A DNA stretch of 5,712 nucleotides from Acidobacteriaceae bacterium (lineage in GTDB: Bacteria; Acidobacteriota; Terriglobia; Terriglobales; Acidobacteriaceae), in the NCBI GenBank assembly GCA_003164255.1, contig PLST01000267.1, positions 11,689 through 17,400 of the forward strand. The letters run 5' to 3'. The position numbers and the translations under genes are program-made. Positions 4,265 through 5,712 of the stretch are shown piece by piece; the first letter of the stretch is position 1, and each line of letters starts with the position of its first letter. The notes beneath the pieces were generated by a model that had not been told where the DNA came from, ran no database searches, and saw only the letters and a list, made by a program, of their open reading frames with translations.

Positions 4265-5712
4265 ATGCAATTTCGTGTGCAAGTCATTTTCGCGCTGATT
4301 TTCGTAGGCCTTTTTTCGGCTCTGACCTCTTCTGTCCATGCCGATTCACTCACGGTAAAAACCGCGCAGGGCAAAGTTCAAGGCAAGACGATCAACGAAG
4401 GCAAGGTCAAAGCCTTTCTCGGTCTGCCCTTTGCCGCTCCGCCCGTAGGTGACATGCGCTGGAAGGCGCCTGTGCCGGCCGCCCCCTGGAAGGGCTTGCG
4501 CGACGCGACCCACTACGGCGCGCGATGCTTCCAGGCCACCGTCTACAGCGATATGGTCTTCCAGGACAACGGCCCCAGCGAGGACTGCCTCTTCCTCAAC
4601 GTCTTCGCTCCCGCCGGCGCAAAGGCCAACAGCAAGCTTCCCGTCATATTCTGGATTCATGGCGGCGGCTATTCTGGTGGCTCGGCCTCTGAGCCGCGCC
4701 ACAATGGCGATGCTTTGCCCACCAAGGGCGTTGTACTCGTCACCATCAACTATCGCCTCGGCGTTCTCGGCTTCTTCGCTTCCGCCGATCTCGCCAAAGA
4801 AGCCAACGGCTCTGCAGGGAACTACGGCATGCTCGACATGGTGGCCGCGCTCCAATGGGTCAAAGCCAACATCAAAAAGTTTAGTGGCGACCCCGGCAAC
4901 GTCACCATCTTCGGCGAGAGCGCCGGTTCTTTCGCCGTCAGCACGCTCATGGCCGCGGCCCCGGCACAAGGCCTGTTCCACAAAGGGATTGGAGAGAGCG
5001 GCGGTGCTTTCTCATCCACGTTACCCATTGCGACCCTTGAGCGCGCTGAACAACGCGACCAGGATTGGGCCGCGTCCATCGGCGCTTCCACTCTCGCCGA
5101 CTTGCGCGCCATGCCCGCTGAAAAAATCATTGAGGCAGGAAGGCAGAAAGGCGCTGTGCACTTTGCCCCAGTTATTGACGGCCAGTTTCTTGCCGAGCAG
5201 GTCGCAGCCACATACGCCGCCGGAAAGCAGGCTCACATCCCGTTGCTAGCCGGTTGGAATCGCGACGAAAACCCCTTCTTGGCCAACGATATGACCGTTG
5301 AAAAGTGGAAGGCGTTCGCGACCGAGAAATTCGGCGACCGTGCTGAAGAATTCCTTTCTCTCTATCCGGGCGCAACCGACGAGCAAGCGGTCCGATCAGC
5401 CATTGACTTCGGCAGCGACCAGTTCATCGCCTTCGGCACATGGCAGTGGATTGAAGCGCACAGAAAAACAGGCGACTCGCCCGTCTATCGATACCACTTC
5501 GAGCTTGCCGCCCCTCCCAGCAAATTCCATCAGGGCGAATTCGCCTTCCACTCAGACGACATCGAGTACGTCTTCGGCGCCCTCGACACGCGCCCCGGCG
5601 CTGAATGGCGGCCGGAAGACCGCAAGCTCAGCGAGCAGATGATGGACTACTGGACAAACTTCGCCAGAACCGGCGATCCCAATGGCCCCGGCCTTCCCGT
5701 TTGGCCGAAATT
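4265..5712 (+). CDS. Secreted type-B carboxylesterase, 3' end cut by the window edge
   Basis: The frame from ATG 4265 stays open to the window end, giving 482 visible residues of a family usually about 500-550 long, so only a short C-terminal piece is missing. Residues 1-26 form a signal peptide: a basic start, a hydrophobic core (VIFALIFVGLFSALT) and likely cleavage after VHA. The mature protein is an alpha/beta-hydrolase of the cholinesterase/para-nitrobenzyl-esterase family. It has EDCLFLNV (106-113), oxyanion-hole HGGG (132-135), nucleophile elbow GESAG (217-221) with Ser219, Glu335 in NRDEN, and His429 in FHSDDIEYVFG. The Ser-Glu-His triad is thus complete. Only two cysteines are visible, C88 and C108, matching the conserved first disulfide of this family and fitting export to the periplasm or outside. 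It should hydrolyse carboxylic esters; the natural substrate is unknown. A good ribosome binding site supports the start. It follows lysA on the same strand with no evident functional link. Confidence 0.93.
   Translation, partial: MQFRVQVIFALIFVGLFSALTSSVHADSLTVKTAQGKVQGKTINEGKVKAFLGLPFAAPPVGDMRWKAPVPAAPWKGLRDATHYGARCFQATVYSDMVFQDNGPSEDCLFLNVFAPAGAKANSKLPVIFWIHGGGYSGGSASEPRHNGDALPTKGVVLVTINYRLGVLGFFASADLAKEANGSAGNYGMLDMVAALQWVKANIKKFSGDPGNVTIFGESAGSFAVSTLMAAAPAQGLFHKGIGESGGAFSSTLPIATLERAEQRDQDWAASIGASTLADLRAMPAEKIIEAGRQKGAVHFAPVIDGQFLAEQVAATYAAGKQAHIPLLAGWNRDENPFLANDMTVEKWKAFATEKFGDRAEEFLSLYPGATDEQAVRSAIDFGSDQFIAFGTWQWIEAHRKTGDSPVYRYHFELAAPPSKFHQGEFAFHSDDIEYVFGALDTRPGAEWRPEDRKLSEQMMDYWTNFARTGDPNGPGLPVWPK

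Noticed and set aside
4346..4981. 211-codon open frame on the - strand inside the esterase gene
   Set aside because: It is antisense to the conserved esterase core. Long antisense frames are common opposite GC-rich genes, and the product shows no family features.
4449..5249. 266-codon open frame on the + strand in the esterase region
   Set aside because: It is a frame-shifted reading of the esterase, rich in Ser, Pro, Ala and Arg, while the true frame carries GESAG, HGGG and the full triad.

Overview
This is an ordinary-looking stretch of a GC-rich bacterial chromosome with six protein-coding regions, two of them cut by the window edges. Codon use (C- and G-ending codons preferred), the protein families and the texture of the LysA and PfkB proteins recall Acidobacteriota (Terriglobia-like soil bacteria). 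That placement is an inference from general resemblance, not something one gene proves. No RNA gene, CRISPR array, insertion sequence or phage gene was found.

Left edge (1-508, + strand): the last 36 codons of an antitoxin, apparently of the AbrB/MazE/SpoVT type, overlap by ATGA a complete Doc (death-on-curing, Fic fold) toxin. Together they form a type II toxin-antitoxin module. It converges on the next gene with only 29 bp between the stop codons.

Middle left (538-2676, - strand): an extended short-chain dehydrogenase/reductase of the dihydroflavonol-reductase/aldehyde-reductase type is followed by a PfkB-family sugar or nucleoside kinase. The roughly 130 bp between them holds two inverted repeats and an AT-rich promoter-like patch, so the two genes may or may not share a transcript. 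The substrates of both enzymes are unknown.

Divergent region (2677-2896): 220 bp separate the reductase from lysA. It contains several short perfect or near-perfect palindromes and a direct repeat, which are candidate regulator sites for the two divergent genes. One of the palindromes lies over the lysA ribosome binding site.

Right side (2897-5712, + strand): a complete lysA (diaminopimelate decarboxylase, last step of lysine synthesis) with a GTG start is followed after 72 bp by a secreted type-B carboxylesterase. The esterase has a signal peptide, an intact Ser-Glu-His triad and one likely disulfide, and it runs off the window end.

Nothing here clearly forms a new biological system. The points most worth a second look are the AbrB-Doc pairing, the structured spacer between the reductase and the kinase, the uncertain and possibly leaderless kinase start, and the palindromes around the lysA/reductase divergent promoter region.
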